NCBI GenBank assembly: GCA_029262455.1
Contig: JAJCZJ010000004.1
Coordinates: 1 to 53,272, forward strand
Reading direction: 5' to 3'
DNA: 53,272 bases
DNA from: Deltaproteobacteria bacterium
Lineage (GTDB): Bacteria > Desulfobacterota > Binatia > HRBIN30 > CADEER01
The notes under the pieces are model-generated. The model ran no database searches. It worked only from the letters and a program-made list of their open reading frames with translations, and was not told the DNA's origin. Positions 19,796-27,410 of this stretch are shown here, piece after piece. The position numbers and the translations under genes are program-made. Positions within the stretch are counted from its first letter, which is position 1. Each line of letters starts with the position of its first letter.

Positions 19796-20842
19796 TCAGC
19801 CGTTCTCTGTTCCAGTGGCCTTGCCGTTTGACTCGGCTTGTCGGGCCGAGGTCGAGACCTCGCGTTGGGTCGATTCAGCGCCTTGCGACTGCTCTGCTTG
19901 GGCGCGCCAGCGTGGTTCCGTGCCACCGCTCTTCGGCGCCGGCCAACCTTCGCGCTGCTGGCTGCGGTCCCCCTCGGACGCTTCGGTCTGGTCGTGCATG
20001 AGGTGGACGTTGGTCTCGTAGGGCATGTCGATCCGCGCTTCGTCGAGGGCTTCTTTGACGCGCTGGATGACGTCGGCACGGACCTGCACGACGCTGGATC
20101 GCTGCGGATCGGTCCACCAGCGAGCTCGGATGGTCACCCAGCTGGCCGCGAGATCCCATGGCAGTGCCTCTGGCTCCGGATCTCCTTCGATGCCGTCGAT
20201 GTTGCGCAGCGTGTCGCGGATGACCTCGCAGGCCTTGCCGATATCGTCGCCGTAGCCGATGCCGATATCGTACTGCGACCGGCGCTTGTCGCGAGCGGTC
20301 TTGACGACGATGGAATTGGTATAGATCTCGCTGTTCGGGATGACGACTTTCTCACCGTCGAACGTACGAATGATCGTCGCGCGCGTTTCGATGTGTTGAA
20401 CTGTCCCGATAAAGTCGTGGATCTTGATTTGGTCGCCGATTTCGAACGGTTGGCGCATCAGGATGAGGAGCCCGGCCAACCAATTCTGAAGGATGTCCTT
20501 GAAGGCGAACCCAATCGCGATCGAGCTCACACCGAGGCCGGCGATGATGTCCCCTGGGTTCAGACTGGGGAAGACCACTGTCGCAGCGGTCAATCCACCG
20601 AAGGCGACTACCGCCGTCTTCGCCGAGCTGCCCAGAAGCTCTCCGAGGTTGTTGCGACCCCGCTTTGCCGCCGAGCGCATTACGAGCTTCTTCACTCCTT
20701 TTGCGATTAGGTAGAAGAGGAAGAAGACAACGACTGCGATTACGATATTCGGCGCCAGCTTGACGGCGCCGTCGATCCAGCCGTCGATTCGCTCGAGGGC
20801 GAGCTGCGGATTCAGATCAATTTCATTCGGTTGGTCGGCCAT
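19796..20842 (-). CDS. MscS-family mechanosensitive channel
   Basis: A 348-aa small-conductance channel protein. Three transmembrane helices lie at about 31-48, 74-92 and 97-127; the last is the pore-lining helix (IAGLGVSSIAIGFAFKDILQNWLAG). The MscS beta domain follows (PFEIGDQIKI, IIRTFDGEKVVIPNSEIYTN), then the alpha/beta domain to about residue 275. A polar C-terminal tail of about 70 residues rich in Gln, Glu, Ser and Thr extends beyond the usual fold. It releases solutes on hypo-osmotic shock. A sigma54 site about 45-58 bases upstream of the start suggests stress control. Confident family call. Confidence 0.95.
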   Translation of the reverse strand: MADQPNEIDLNPQLALERIDGWIDGAVKLAPNIVIAVVVFFLFYLIAKGVKKLVMRSAAKRGRNNLGELLGSSAKTAVVAFGGLTAATVVFPSLNPGDIIAGLGVSSIAIGFAFKDILQNWLAGLLILMRQPFEIGDQIKIHDFIGTVQHIETRATIIRTFDGEKVVIPNSEIYTNSIVVKTARDKRRSQYDIGIGYGDDIGKACEVIRDTLRNIDGIEGDPEPEALPWDLAASWVTIRARWWTDPQRSSVVQVRADVIQRVKEALDEARIDMPYETNVHLMHDQTEASEGDRSQQREGWPAPKSGGTEPRWRAQAEQSQGAESTQREVSTSARQAESNGKATGTENG

Positions 20843-20885
20843 GGTGTCATCTCCTTAGAAACTAGGTTGTCCTAGAGTTTGGGAA

Positions 20886-20900
20886 GCAAGGGGCGTGCCG
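20886..20900 (-). promoter_or_regulatory. Sigma54 (-24/-12) promoter of the mscS-like gene
   Basis: On the minus strand the site reads CGGCACG-CCCC-TTGC followed by TT. The essential GG and GC are in place with correct spacing, and one base (C for T) departs from consensus. The predicted leader is about 30 bases to the ATG at 20842. It lies in the 350-base gap 20843-21192, which otherwise contains only the hairpin at 21129-21163. Confidence 0.62.
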
Positions 20901-21119
20901 GGCGCTGGTCCGCACCGGAGGGGCCTGTCTTAGCTCCCGTTTGGTAAAGCCTACCGGTTGGACCGATCGCTCAAGTAGGAGTTGCAACTTGGGAGAGCCG
21001 GGCGAGTGTGTGGCAGGGGTCTTGTGCCCGGGAGCGTGCCGGGGCAATACCGGCTGGCTGACCGAAGAGAGAGCGTCGTCTGTGCGCTGCGGCGGAAGAG
21101 CGATTGCGAGTCGGGTCCT

Positions 21120-21163
21120 AAGAGAAAAGAACGGCCGGTTGGCGTAACGCCGACCGGCCGTTC
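21120..21163 (-). terminator. Rho-independent terminator of the entericidin-like gene
   Basis: A 16-bp stem (21129-21144 with 21148-21163, one G-U pair) closes a TAA loop. On the minus strand it is followed by TTTTCTCTT. It lies about 30 bases behind the stop of the small lipoprotein gene. Confidence 0.75.
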
Positions 21164-21192
21164 AGGTGGTTCGTATTCGGGTCGTTTTGGTT

Positions 21193-21411
21193 CTAGTCGG
21201 TCATCTCGTCCTTCGCCTCCTCGGCGGTTTCGGAGATGGCATGGCCCGCGCCGTGCACGGCTGTTGCCGCAGCGTCGCCAGTCTTGTGGGCTGTGCGTGC
21301 GGCAGCGTTGCCGGTCTCCCGAGCGGCGGTGCTGACGGTGCTGCACCCGGAGGCGGCCAGCAGGGCCGCTGCGGCTGTAGTCAGGGCCAAGTTGATTGTG
21401 CGTTGTTTCAT
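21193..21411 (-). CDS. Small entericidin-like lipoprotein
   Basis: A 72-aa lipoprotein. The N-terminus MKQRTINLAL and a hydrophobic stretch lead to a lipobox LAASGC, so the mature protein starts at the Cys. The rest is Ala-rich with a short degenerate repeat (ARETGNAAARTAHKTGDAAATAVHGAG) and an acidic end, compatible with a helical surface lipoprotein. Entericidins and related ECN lipoproteins have this size and composition; assignment is by composition only. ATG 21411 has GGAG upstream. A strong terminator follows. It lies among stress-type membrane genes, and I could not find a clear promoter of its own. Confidence 0.7.
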   Translation of the reverse strand: MKQRTINLALTTAAAALLAASGCSTVSTAARETGNAAARTAHKTGDAAATAVHGAGHAISETAEEAKDEMTD

Positions 21412-21610
21412 TTCGACTGCTCCTACATCAAAGGTCGGTCGCTCTTTGGACTGCGATTGAACCGCCCGGCTTCTCACTCGTGATTTAGCATCTTGAGTGG
21501 ATGGCGCGGGCCGACTAACGGCGTTTGAACTCGTGACGCCTTGCCGGTTACCCGCGCCAACGATTCCGCGCCATGATTTGGAATCAGGCTCGCGCGATTC
21601 GTTCGGCCGC

Positions 21611-21784
21611 CTAAACAGGCGTCTTTCCTCTGACAGCCGAGCTGACTGCTGAAACGACGAGGAGTACGAGGAAGACGAAGAAGAGAATCTGCGCGATTCC
21701 GCTTGCTGCGCCCGCCATTCCGCTAAATCCCAGGACTCCTGCGATCAGCGCGATGATGAAAAAAGTAACCGCCCAACTCAACAT
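21611..21784 (-). CDS. DUF1328-family small membrane protein
   Basis: A 57-aa protein with two hydrophobic helices ([20 protein letters not shown] and [17 protein letters not shown]). The family pattern is clear: a start [20 protein letters not shown] and a loop [14 protein letters not shown]1328 (YtjA-like) proteins occur widely in Proteobacteria and are associated with envelope stress, without a defined activity. ATG 21784 has GGAGGA just upstream. A full-consensus sigma54 promoter lies 66-81 bases before the start, so nitrogen-type or stress enhancer control is expected. Full length. Confidence 0.92.
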   Translation of the reverse strand: MLSWAVTFFIIALIAGVLGFSGMAGAASGIAQILFFVFLVLLVVSAVSSAVRGKTPV

Positions 21785-21849
21785 TTGATCCTCCTTCTTC
21801 TTGTGGTCGACACCCGGTCGAACTCGATTCTGGTTGCTAAACAGTTTGA

Positions 21850-21865
21850 GCAATGGGCGTGCCAA
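21850..21865 (-). promoter_or_regulatory. Sigma54 (-24/-12) promoter of the DUF1328 gene
   Basis: On the minus strand: TTGGCACG-CCCA-TTGC followed by TC, a complete match to the RpoN consensus. Predicted start near 21838, leaving a leader of about 54 bases. Confidence 0.75.
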
Positions 21866-21942
21866 GAGAATTGGTGTGCGTGGAGTGGGCCGCCGATTCG
21901 TGCGCGGGTATCTCTTACAATCCGTCTTGGAAAGAACTGCGG

Positions 21943-21977
21943 GTGATTCGTGATTCGTGATTGGTGATTGGTGATTC
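21943..21977 (+). repeat. Heptamer array, five units
   Basis: Five uninterrupted 7-base units: GTGATTC twice, GTGATTG twice, GTGATTC. It is the shortest of four related arrays in the window and lies between the DUF1328 promoter and the remnant gene at 22085. Confidence 0.85.
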
Positions 21978-22084
21978 AAGAGAGGGACTTGATCAGGCAG
22001 GAGCGACGTGGGCAACCTTCGGTGGGCGTCATGTTCCTGTTCGCAAAGGTGATTGGAGTCGGAAGGGTACGTCTCCGCTGTTCT

Positions 22085-22420
22085 TCACTTCGGCTGACAA
22101 AAGCGGCCTGCGATCGCCGCTCGTGCGTCGAGCATTAGGAACACGACCAGCAGCGCGAGGAAGACCGGCGACAGCATCGGCGCAGCCGCCACACACGGAG
22201 CGCTACCCTGGCACCCTAGGTCCTGGCAGTCGGTTAATCCATCGAGGTCGTTGTCGATGCCGTCCGAACAAAGCCCAGTGCCGGTTTCGTTTGCAGGTGT
22301 CACGGTGCCTGTGACGGAGTTGATTGGTGTTGCCGTACTCGTGGCGGAGGAACCTGTCGGCGTGGGGGTAGGTGTCGGAGTATTGGAGGCCACAGGGTTG
22401 GGAGTGGGGGTAGCGATGGC
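22085..22420 (-). pseudogene. C-terminal end of a secreted P/T-rich protein, 5' truncated
   Basis: The minus strand reads a Pro/Thr linker (TPTPTPTPTG), then CSDGIDNDLDGLTDCQDLGC, a Cys/Asp module common in secreted proteins of Myxococcota and relatives, then APMLSPVFLALLVVFLML and a basic end GRFCQPK. The last part looks like a C-terminal membrane anchor or sorting tail. Nothing upstream of about 22420 continues the protein; the plus strand there already encodes a glycosyltransferase. The signal peptide and main domain are lost, so I treat it as a remnant. Confidence 0.65.
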
Positions 22421-23578
22421 TCTGGCCGGAGTCGCGCGCGGTGTGCGTCACGACCGGCGCTGCGATTGGGTCCTGGCGGGGGCCGCGCTGGGGTTGACGC
22501 ACTACGGATTCGAGGCTGGGCGTCTCTTCTATACGCCGCTGGTTCTCGTTTGGTTGGTGCTGATTGCTGCCGATTCAACGGTTTCGCTCCACGATCGGCG
22601 GCGTGGTCTCTGGGAGATGGCTGCGATGTTTGCGCTGACCGTGCTGCCGGTCTACGGCGCGGTGTTGTTGTCGGACGCTGACTCGTTGCCGCGGTTGCGC
22701 GCGTCAGGCGTCGACATCGCTGCGATGCTGAGTGGTCCGAACGGGTTTCGGTATCTGGTGGCACACGCTATTGCGGCGGCTCGCGTGTATGTGATCCAGC
22801 CCGAAGTTGCAGAGTACTATGGCGGCGACTACGCGCTATTGCTGCCTGTATTGGTGCCCTTCTTCCTCGTCGGCGCCGTCTCGCGGTCGGGCCGACAGGG
22901 TGCGGCTGTGATCGTTCCACTGTCCCTGATTGCGGTTTGGCTCGCCAACACGGCGATGCGTGACACCGCGGTGTTCGCACGCTGGGTCGTCGCGCTGCCG
23001 GCGGTTGCGTTGGCTACTGCGGTCGGGATCGACACGGTAGCGCGAGTCGCTCGCGGTGCCGCCGGTGGCTTCGCCCTGGGGATCGCTTTGGCCGTGAGCG
23101 CCCTGCAAGTGCACTACTACTTTGCCGTGCACATCGATCGACTGGCGGCGCAGGCGCGCGCGGTCAAGCGTACCGCGATGCCCACGCTGCCGTACTGCTT
23201 GCCGTCGAACATGTACCGAGGGCTACAGAGTTGGTCTTCATCAGCGATCCCGTGATCGATGTCCATCCACCGCGTTCGCTGTTGCGACTGCTCCTGGACG
23301 GGTCCGACGCGATGAGTTTGCACGCGATGGGTGCGACCGGCTTCGAGCCCGGGGATCTGGCGGTCTTCGCACCGGAACGCAATTTGGCGATCTTCGTCGC
23401 CCCGGACGATGAGAAGACATTAGTTGCCCTGGGCACTTGTCTCGACCTCAGCGACCCGCAACGCAATCGCTTCCCGATTGCGGCCGATCGCGAGCTGGTG
23501 CTGTACTTCGTGGCCGCGTCCCATCGCTATCCGCCTTGCGTCGCCCGTACAGGGGGAGGAATCGCGTTGAATCATTAG
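22416..23578 (+). pseudogene. GT39/ArnT-like membrane glycosyltransferase, headless and frameshifted
   Basis: The frame from about 22416 encodes the C-terminal half of a multi-pass protein: GLTHYGFEAGRLFYTPLVLVWLVL, LWEMAAMFALTVLPVYGAVLL, LLLPVLVPFFLVGAV and WVVALPAVALATAVG are membrane helices. The run resembles the late part of dolichyl-phosphate-mannose-type (GT39) transferases. The catalytic first loop with its acidic pair is missing at the 5' side. Between about 23190 and 23231 the frame shifts; the soluble tail (ELVFISDPVIDVHPPRSLL to the stop at 23578) continues in another frame. Normal members are 500-600 aa; about 385 remain. Family assignment is moderate because only helices remain. 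Confidence 0.6.
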
Positions 23579-23618
23579 CCGAGAGAAACTGTTCGCCTTC
23601 GCTCGGAATCCGCAAAGC

Positions 23619-23651
23619 AAAAAGGCCCCGTCGATATTCATCGATGGGGCC
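23619..23651 (-). terminator. Rho-independent terminator of the cold-shock gene
   Basis: Stem 23624-23635 pairs with 23640-23651 (12 bp, one G-U) around an ATTC loop. On the minus strand it is followed by TTTTT. It sits 24 bases behind the cold-shock stop codon. Confidence 0.85.
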
Positions 23652-23675
23652 CATGCTGCGATGTATTTTGCTACC

Positions 23676-23882
23676 TCACAGGGTTACGACATTCTCCGCT
23701 GCTGGACCCTTTTGGCCCTTCACGACGTCGAACTCGACTTTGGCGCCTTCCTCTAGGGATTTGAAACCCTCACCTTGGATGGCGGTGTGGTGACAGAAGA
23801 CGTCATTCTCACCATCATCGCGGACGATGAAGCCGAAGCCTTTGTCGGCATTGAACCATTTTACTGTTCCTGTTGTGCGCAT
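23676..23882 (-). CDS. CspA-family cold-shock protein
   Basis: A 68-aa single cold-shock domain that binds single-stranded RNA and DNA. RNP1 is KGFGFI (as [11 protein letters not shown]). RNP2 appears as DVFCHHTAI, with Cys where many members have Val and Phe-Val-His is usual, a small departure at the nucleic-acid face. The strand order and length are normal. ATG 23882 has GAGGAG upstream; a longer frame start at 23897 is unlikely. The long upstream gap could hold a cold-responsive leader, which I cannot confirm. The terminator follows directly. Confidence 0.95.
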   Translation of the reverse strand: MRTTGTVKWFNADKGFGFIVRDDGENDVFCHHTAIQGEGFKSLEEGAKVEFDVVKGQKGPAAENVVTL

Positions 23883-24071
23883 TGCTGTACTCCTCATCTG
23901 TTCTTCAACTGTCGGTGTGCGCCGCTGCGGGTCGATAGCATCATCCGAAATTTAGCCGATTACTCTTTGCTGTGATCCCCCGCATCGGTCGCGCTGCACT
24001 TGTTCAACGGGAGGGTCAACTGCGACCCATCGCTCCAAACCAGTACGCGCGCCTCCCGGTGCAGTACATAA

Positions 24072-24156
24072 AAACCCGGGACAGGTACAGTTAATCTGCG
24101 AATTATTCCTTCGTTTCGATGAGTTGCCCTCCGAAAAGTGTACCTGTCCCGGGTTT
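24072..24156. repeat. REP-like inverted repeat (GGGACAGGTAC type)
   Basis: A perfect 18-bp inverted repeat: AAACCCGGGACAGGTACA at 24072-24089 and its complement at 24139-24156, 49 bases apart. The GGGACAGGTAC core recurs at the intact RAYT gene (37575-37695). It lies in the 400-base gap 23883-24287, where I see no gene. Confidence 0.85.
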
Positions 24157-24251
24157 GGCGGGGTCTTGCTCTCCGTGCGGGTGCCTTTCTGTTCCAACGG
24201 CCGTCTCCTTCGACCGGGAACGCCTTGAGCCGACTTTGCCAGATGTGACTG

Positions 24252-24293
24252 CTGGTAACTGGTGATTCGTGATTGGTGACTGGTGATTCATGA
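24252..24293 (+). repeat. Heptamer array, six units
   Basis: Six phased units: CTGGTAA, CTGGTGA, TTCGTGA, TTGGTGA, CTGGTGA, TTCATGA. The last unit carries the complement of the stop codon of the four-helix-bundle remnant on the minus strand. Confidence 0.85.
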
Positions 24294-24437
24294 GAGGGCT
24301 TTGATCAGGGTGGTGAGCATTCGCGCCAAGCGGTTGCAGCCTTTTCGGATTCCCTCGAATTCCTCGCGCGAGATATAGCCAGGATCCTGAAGATTCTCGT
24401 AATCGGCGCTGTCCCCTGGTTTTTCAGCGTAATCGGA
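24288..24437 (-). pseudogene. Four-helix-bundle (S23/IVP-type) protein, C-terminal remnant
   Basis: The last 49 codons of a four-helix-bundle protein of the 23S-rRNA-intervening-sequence family (the fold that also includes Avd): ENLQDPGYISREEFEGIRKG then CNRLARMLTTLIKALS and a stop. The usual first three helices, about 80 residues, are not present upstream, where the methyltransferase begins on the opposite strand. Its stop codon lies inside the adjacent heptamer array. Family call from the final helix pair only. Confidence 0.6.
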
Positions 24438-24451
24438 CGCATAGATCGCTT

Positions 24452-25132
24452 GTGAATCACGCGCCTCTCACTTTGGCACTTCTCGACGCTACCGCGCTTG
24501 GACAGGCGAGCGCGGTTACACTGGGCCACTACAATGATGGCGCTCAGTCCTTTCGCCAGGGCACCCAAGACCACGACGTGAGCCAGAACGTAGCCGCACT
24601 GCTGCGCCACCTTCCCGAATCGCGGCCGCAGACGATTCTCGACCTGGGATGCGGACCGGGAAGAGACCTGGTGACCTTTCGGGATCTCGGACACCGGGCG
24701 GTCGGATTGGACGGTGCGGAGCGCTTCGTGCGAATGGCTGGCGAGCACTCTGGCTGCGAGGTCTTGCATCAGGACTTTCTGAAGCTCGATCTTGCCGATG
24801 GTCGCTTCGGAGGGGTCTTTGCCAACGCGTCGCTGTTTCATGTTCCGAGCCAGGAGCTGCCGCGCGTGTTGAAAGAGCTCTGGACGTCCCTCGAGGTGGA
24901 TGGCGTGCTGTTCTGCTCCAATCCTCACGGACCGAATCGCGAAGGCTGGTCGGGCGATCGATACTGCTGCTATCTCGACCTGGAAACGTGGCGCCGGTTC
25001 ATGGCCGACGCGGGTTTCATCGAACTCGAACACTACTATCGGCCGTCCGGGAAACCGCGCCATGAACAACCGTGGCTCGCATCGGTATGGCGCAAAGCGC
25101 AGACGCCTCCCGTTACCAGCGCGACCTTCTGA
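24452..25132 (+). CDS. Class I SAM-dependent methyltransferase
   Basis: A 226-aa soluble methyltransferase. Motif I is ILDLGCGPGRDLV (SAM glycine loop), the acidic end of strand 2 is AVGLDG, motif II/III is FGGVFANASLFHVP and the later strands include DGVLFCSNPHG. The N-terminal segment HYNDGAQSFRQGTQDHDVSQN matches stand-alone small-molecule methyltransferases. GTG 24452 is the longest start; no strong ribosome site is seen and the real start could lie up to about 20 codons further in. The 5' end overlaps none of its neighbours, but a remnant gene on the other strand ends right beside it. The substrate is unknown. Confidence 0.85.
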   Translation: MNHAPLTLALLDATALGQASAVTLGHYNDGAQSFRQGTQDHDVSQNVAALLRHLPESRPQTILDLGCGPGRDLVTFRDLGHRAVGLDGAERFVRMAGEHSGCEVLHQDFLKLDLADGRFGGVFANASLFHVPSQELPRVLKELWTSLEVDGVLFCSNPHGPNREGWSGDRYCCYLDLETWRRFMADAGFIELEHYYRPSGKPRHEQPWLASVWRKAQTPPVTSATF

Positions 25133-25314
25133 AATTGCTCACGCATTGGTGGCCGCGCCAACGGTGAGAAGCGACTGCCTGTGGGAAATTGGGAGATAGG
25201 CCCCGAATATTGCGCGTAACCCGCTAGTACTATTTGGGAATCTTTGGAAAGTCGGGGCCTTCCAGATCGAAGCGCGGTATGAGCTGGGCCGTGAATCGCG
25301 GATACAACAGGCGC

Positions 25315-25340
25315 GGCGGCGCTCCGATCGGAGCGCCGCC
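25315..25340. terminator. Perfect 26-base palindrome behind a secreted-protein gene
   Basis: GGCGGCGCTCC / GGAGCGCCGCC with a GATC centre, 18 bases behind the stop of the minus-strand gene at 25358. A strong hairpin but without a T-run, so it may work as a bidirectional or processing hairpin rather than a classical terminator. Confidence 0.5.
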
Positions 25341-25357
25341 AAATTTGTTGGGTTCGG

Positions 25358-26968
25358 CTACTTCGCCAGGAAGCTGTCGGGCAGTTGCTTCTTGATGTCC
25401 GTGAGAGTCGTCCCCCAGCAACCCGCCCCGGGAGCGTCGTTACCGCGGAGTTGGACCGTTACAGACGTTGTGGAGGTCAGCGACGGCGCGATGGGCAAAG
25501 GCAATCCCGCACCTTTGCCCTTCACGATGATCTTGGACTTGCCAGGGGTGGAATTTCCCTTGAGCAAAATCTTGAGAACTCCATCCGAGGCTAGATCCTT
25601 GTCTTTGAACTTGTACCCCTTGCCGAGGGGAATGGGACCGCCGATGGACTTCCAGCAGGCCTTGGAGCCGCCGCTGCAGTCGGAGGCACTTGCTCGATCA
25701 ACGGCAACTTCGCCTACCAGCGTCGAAAGGTCATCGTACATGCAGAGAATGTAAGCCGTGCTTCCGCCGCCGCCGGCCGGTTGCCCGAAATCGGTCTGTG
25801 CGATCGCGGGCCCTCTGAGGAGCTTGGCGATTAGTTTCTTCTTCCCCGGTTCTTCCTTCAGGATGAGAGTGCCCTTTGCGAAGCTGCCCGTGCACGCCGC
25901 CGGGACTGGCGGGCAGCAAATATCGGCAGGGTCCGCCGGACACGGGTCACACGCGTCGCCTGCGCCGTCGCCATCCGAGTCAGTCTGGTCATTGTTGGGA
26001 ACACCCGGGCAATTGTCACAGAAGTCGTTGACCACATCGAAGTCGGTGTCGGGAGCGATATCCAACGCGTCTATGTTGTCGCCGAATGCCAGACCGAGTG
26101 TCGTGTTAGAAACGAAAAGGGCCGGCGGGACAACTCCGCAGGATTCGGTCCCCGAGATCGTCATCGATAGTAGACTCGCGGGGGAAAGGCCGAAAGTTGC
26201 CAGCGTTGGTGAGCCGGGTGCCAGGGAGATCAGGAGGGTTACTCCATCTGTCGCGACCACGAGCGCGTCGATTACGTCGCCGGGACAGAGTTTTCCAGCG
26301 GAGACGATAGGACCAACAATTATGGAGCTGCCGCCACCGAACGAAGTAATAAGCAGATCGCCAGCGGTCGCTCCTACGGTGCCGAGAGTCGGGGAGCCGG
26401 GCGCCAGTGTGAACGCAACAGGAATACCGCCGAGCGCCGGATCGAAGGCGTCACACGTCTGCATTGCGTTGAGCTGATCTACGGGTGGCCCGGTCGGCGC
26501 CTCGACCAAGCCGAGGGCGGGCGGTGCCGCGGCCGGAACTCCGTCGCCATCGATCTCGAGGACATTGGCGCCCGGCGTTCCCGTTGTGCCGCCGAAGTAG
26601 ATGTCCGCCATCGCCTCGCCGGCCGCCGCTTCGGATGCGACCCCGCCGAGAGTGCCAATACTGAATGGATCGACCGAGAAGCGGATCAGCTCCGTTCCGC
26701 TAGAGGGGCTGCCCAACCCCACCCCAAACGACAAACTGTTGATGACGTCCCCCGCAACGAGACCAAGCGCGGAGGCGCCGGTCATCGGCACCGGCGCGAC
26801 GACGGGAAAGTTGGAGAAAACGTCGGCGCCGGGAACGCATAGATCGAGCCCCGCTGCGCCGCAACTACCACTAGAGCTTGGGTCGAGCGACATCGTTGGG
26901 CTTCCACCCAACGCCGACAGTGGGCAGATTCCAATCATTAGCACCAAGGTCGAGATCAATCTATTCAT
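25358..26968 (-). CDS. Secreted protein with thrombospondin-type-3 repeat and shared C-terminal domain
   Basis: A 536-aa exported protein of unknown function. The signal peptide ends near residue 21 (LSALGG). The first 300 residues are Gly/Ser/Thr-rich and hold internal repeats built around APGSPTL (two clear copies) and GDVI (VAGDVINSL, CPGDVIDAL), suggesting several similar beta modules. A calcium-binding thrombospondin-type-3 segment follows (FCDNCPGVPNNDQ then DSDGDGAGDACD). The C-terminal approximately 165 residues form a domain also seen at the end of the next gene: paired YILCMYDD, ACWK, YKFKDKD, SDGVLKILLKG, and a final CWG. The protein is likely released or surface attached. A perfect palindrome lies just behind the stop. 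Confidence 0.78.
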   Translation of the reverse strand: MNRLISTLVLMIGICPLSALGGSPTMSLDPSSSGSCGAAGLDLCVPGADVFSNFPVVAPVPMTGASALGLVAGDVINSLSFGVGLGSPSSGTELIRFSVDPFSIGTLGGVASEAAAGEAMADIYFGGTTGTPGANVLEIDGDGVPAAAPPALGLVEAPTGPPVDQLNAMQTCDAFDPALGGIPVAFTLAPGSPTLGTVGATAGDLLITSFGGGSSIIVGPIVSAGKLCPGDVIDALVVATDGVTLLISLAPGSPTLATFGLSPASLLSMTISGTESCGVVPPALFVSNTTLGLAFGDNIDALDIAPDTDFDVVNDFCDNCPGVPNNDQTDSDGDGAGDACDPCPADPADICCPPVPAACTGSFAKGTLILKEEPGKKKLIAKLLRGPAIAQTDFGQPAGGGGSTAYILCMYDDLSTLVGEVAVDRASASDCSGGSKACWKSIGGPIPLGKGYKFKDKDLASDGVLKILLKGNSTPGKSKIIVKGKGAGLPLPIAPSLTSTTSVTVQLRGNDAPGAGCWGTTLTDIKKQLPDSFLAK

Positions 26969-27410
26969 TAGCCCCCCCTAACCGAGTTAGTTGTTCGGTG
27001 CTGGTGTAGCGAATGCGACGCTGGTGTCACCACCGTAGCCGGCTCGTACGTACGCTTAGCTGGTGTCACGTAGGGTGTGAAACCAACAGAGAAGCCGACG
27101 ATGCAACAGCGCTAACCAACCCCGTTCAAGATATTGCTCGATAGTCAACAATTTCTGTCGTCAAAGACAAAAATTCTATTTGTCTAGTGTATGATGTGCG
27201 GAATTGGATTCTCACCCATTGGAAGGCCCTTTCGATAAGAACGAAGGTCCGCGACGATTCCGTTGGCGTCCGGGGAATTGGGGGAGGGAATTGTGGGCGG
27301 AGCCAAAAGGGGACACCTGTTATTGACGTCAAGCCACTGAATTCATTGCTGATTTTGACGAAAATAGGTGCCTGTCCGCGTTTTGTTCTGCGGCTGACGG
27401 CAAACACCCG
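26969..27410. other. Intergenic region with one REP-like element
   Basis: 442 bases without a gene between two secreted-protein genes. The part near 26990-27075 repeats GCTGGTGT three times. The rest is AT-rich (27120-27200) and probably holds the promoter of the gene starting at 26968, but no pair of hexamers is convincing. Confidence 0.5.
27304..27380. repeat. REP-like imperfect inverted repeat (GGGGACA...TGTCC)
   Basis: AAAAGGGGACACCTG on the left faces GGTGCCTGTCCGCGTTTT on the right, and GACGTCAA faces TTGACG inside. It is an imperfect relative of the perfect element at 24072-24156. Confidence 0.65.

Noticed and set aside
22251-22415. Start of the GT39-like gene at 22251 with a Val/Gly-rich N-terminus
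   Set aside because: This stretch is the antisense of the Pro/Thr linker of the minus-strand remnant; the repetitive V-G run is a frame artefact.
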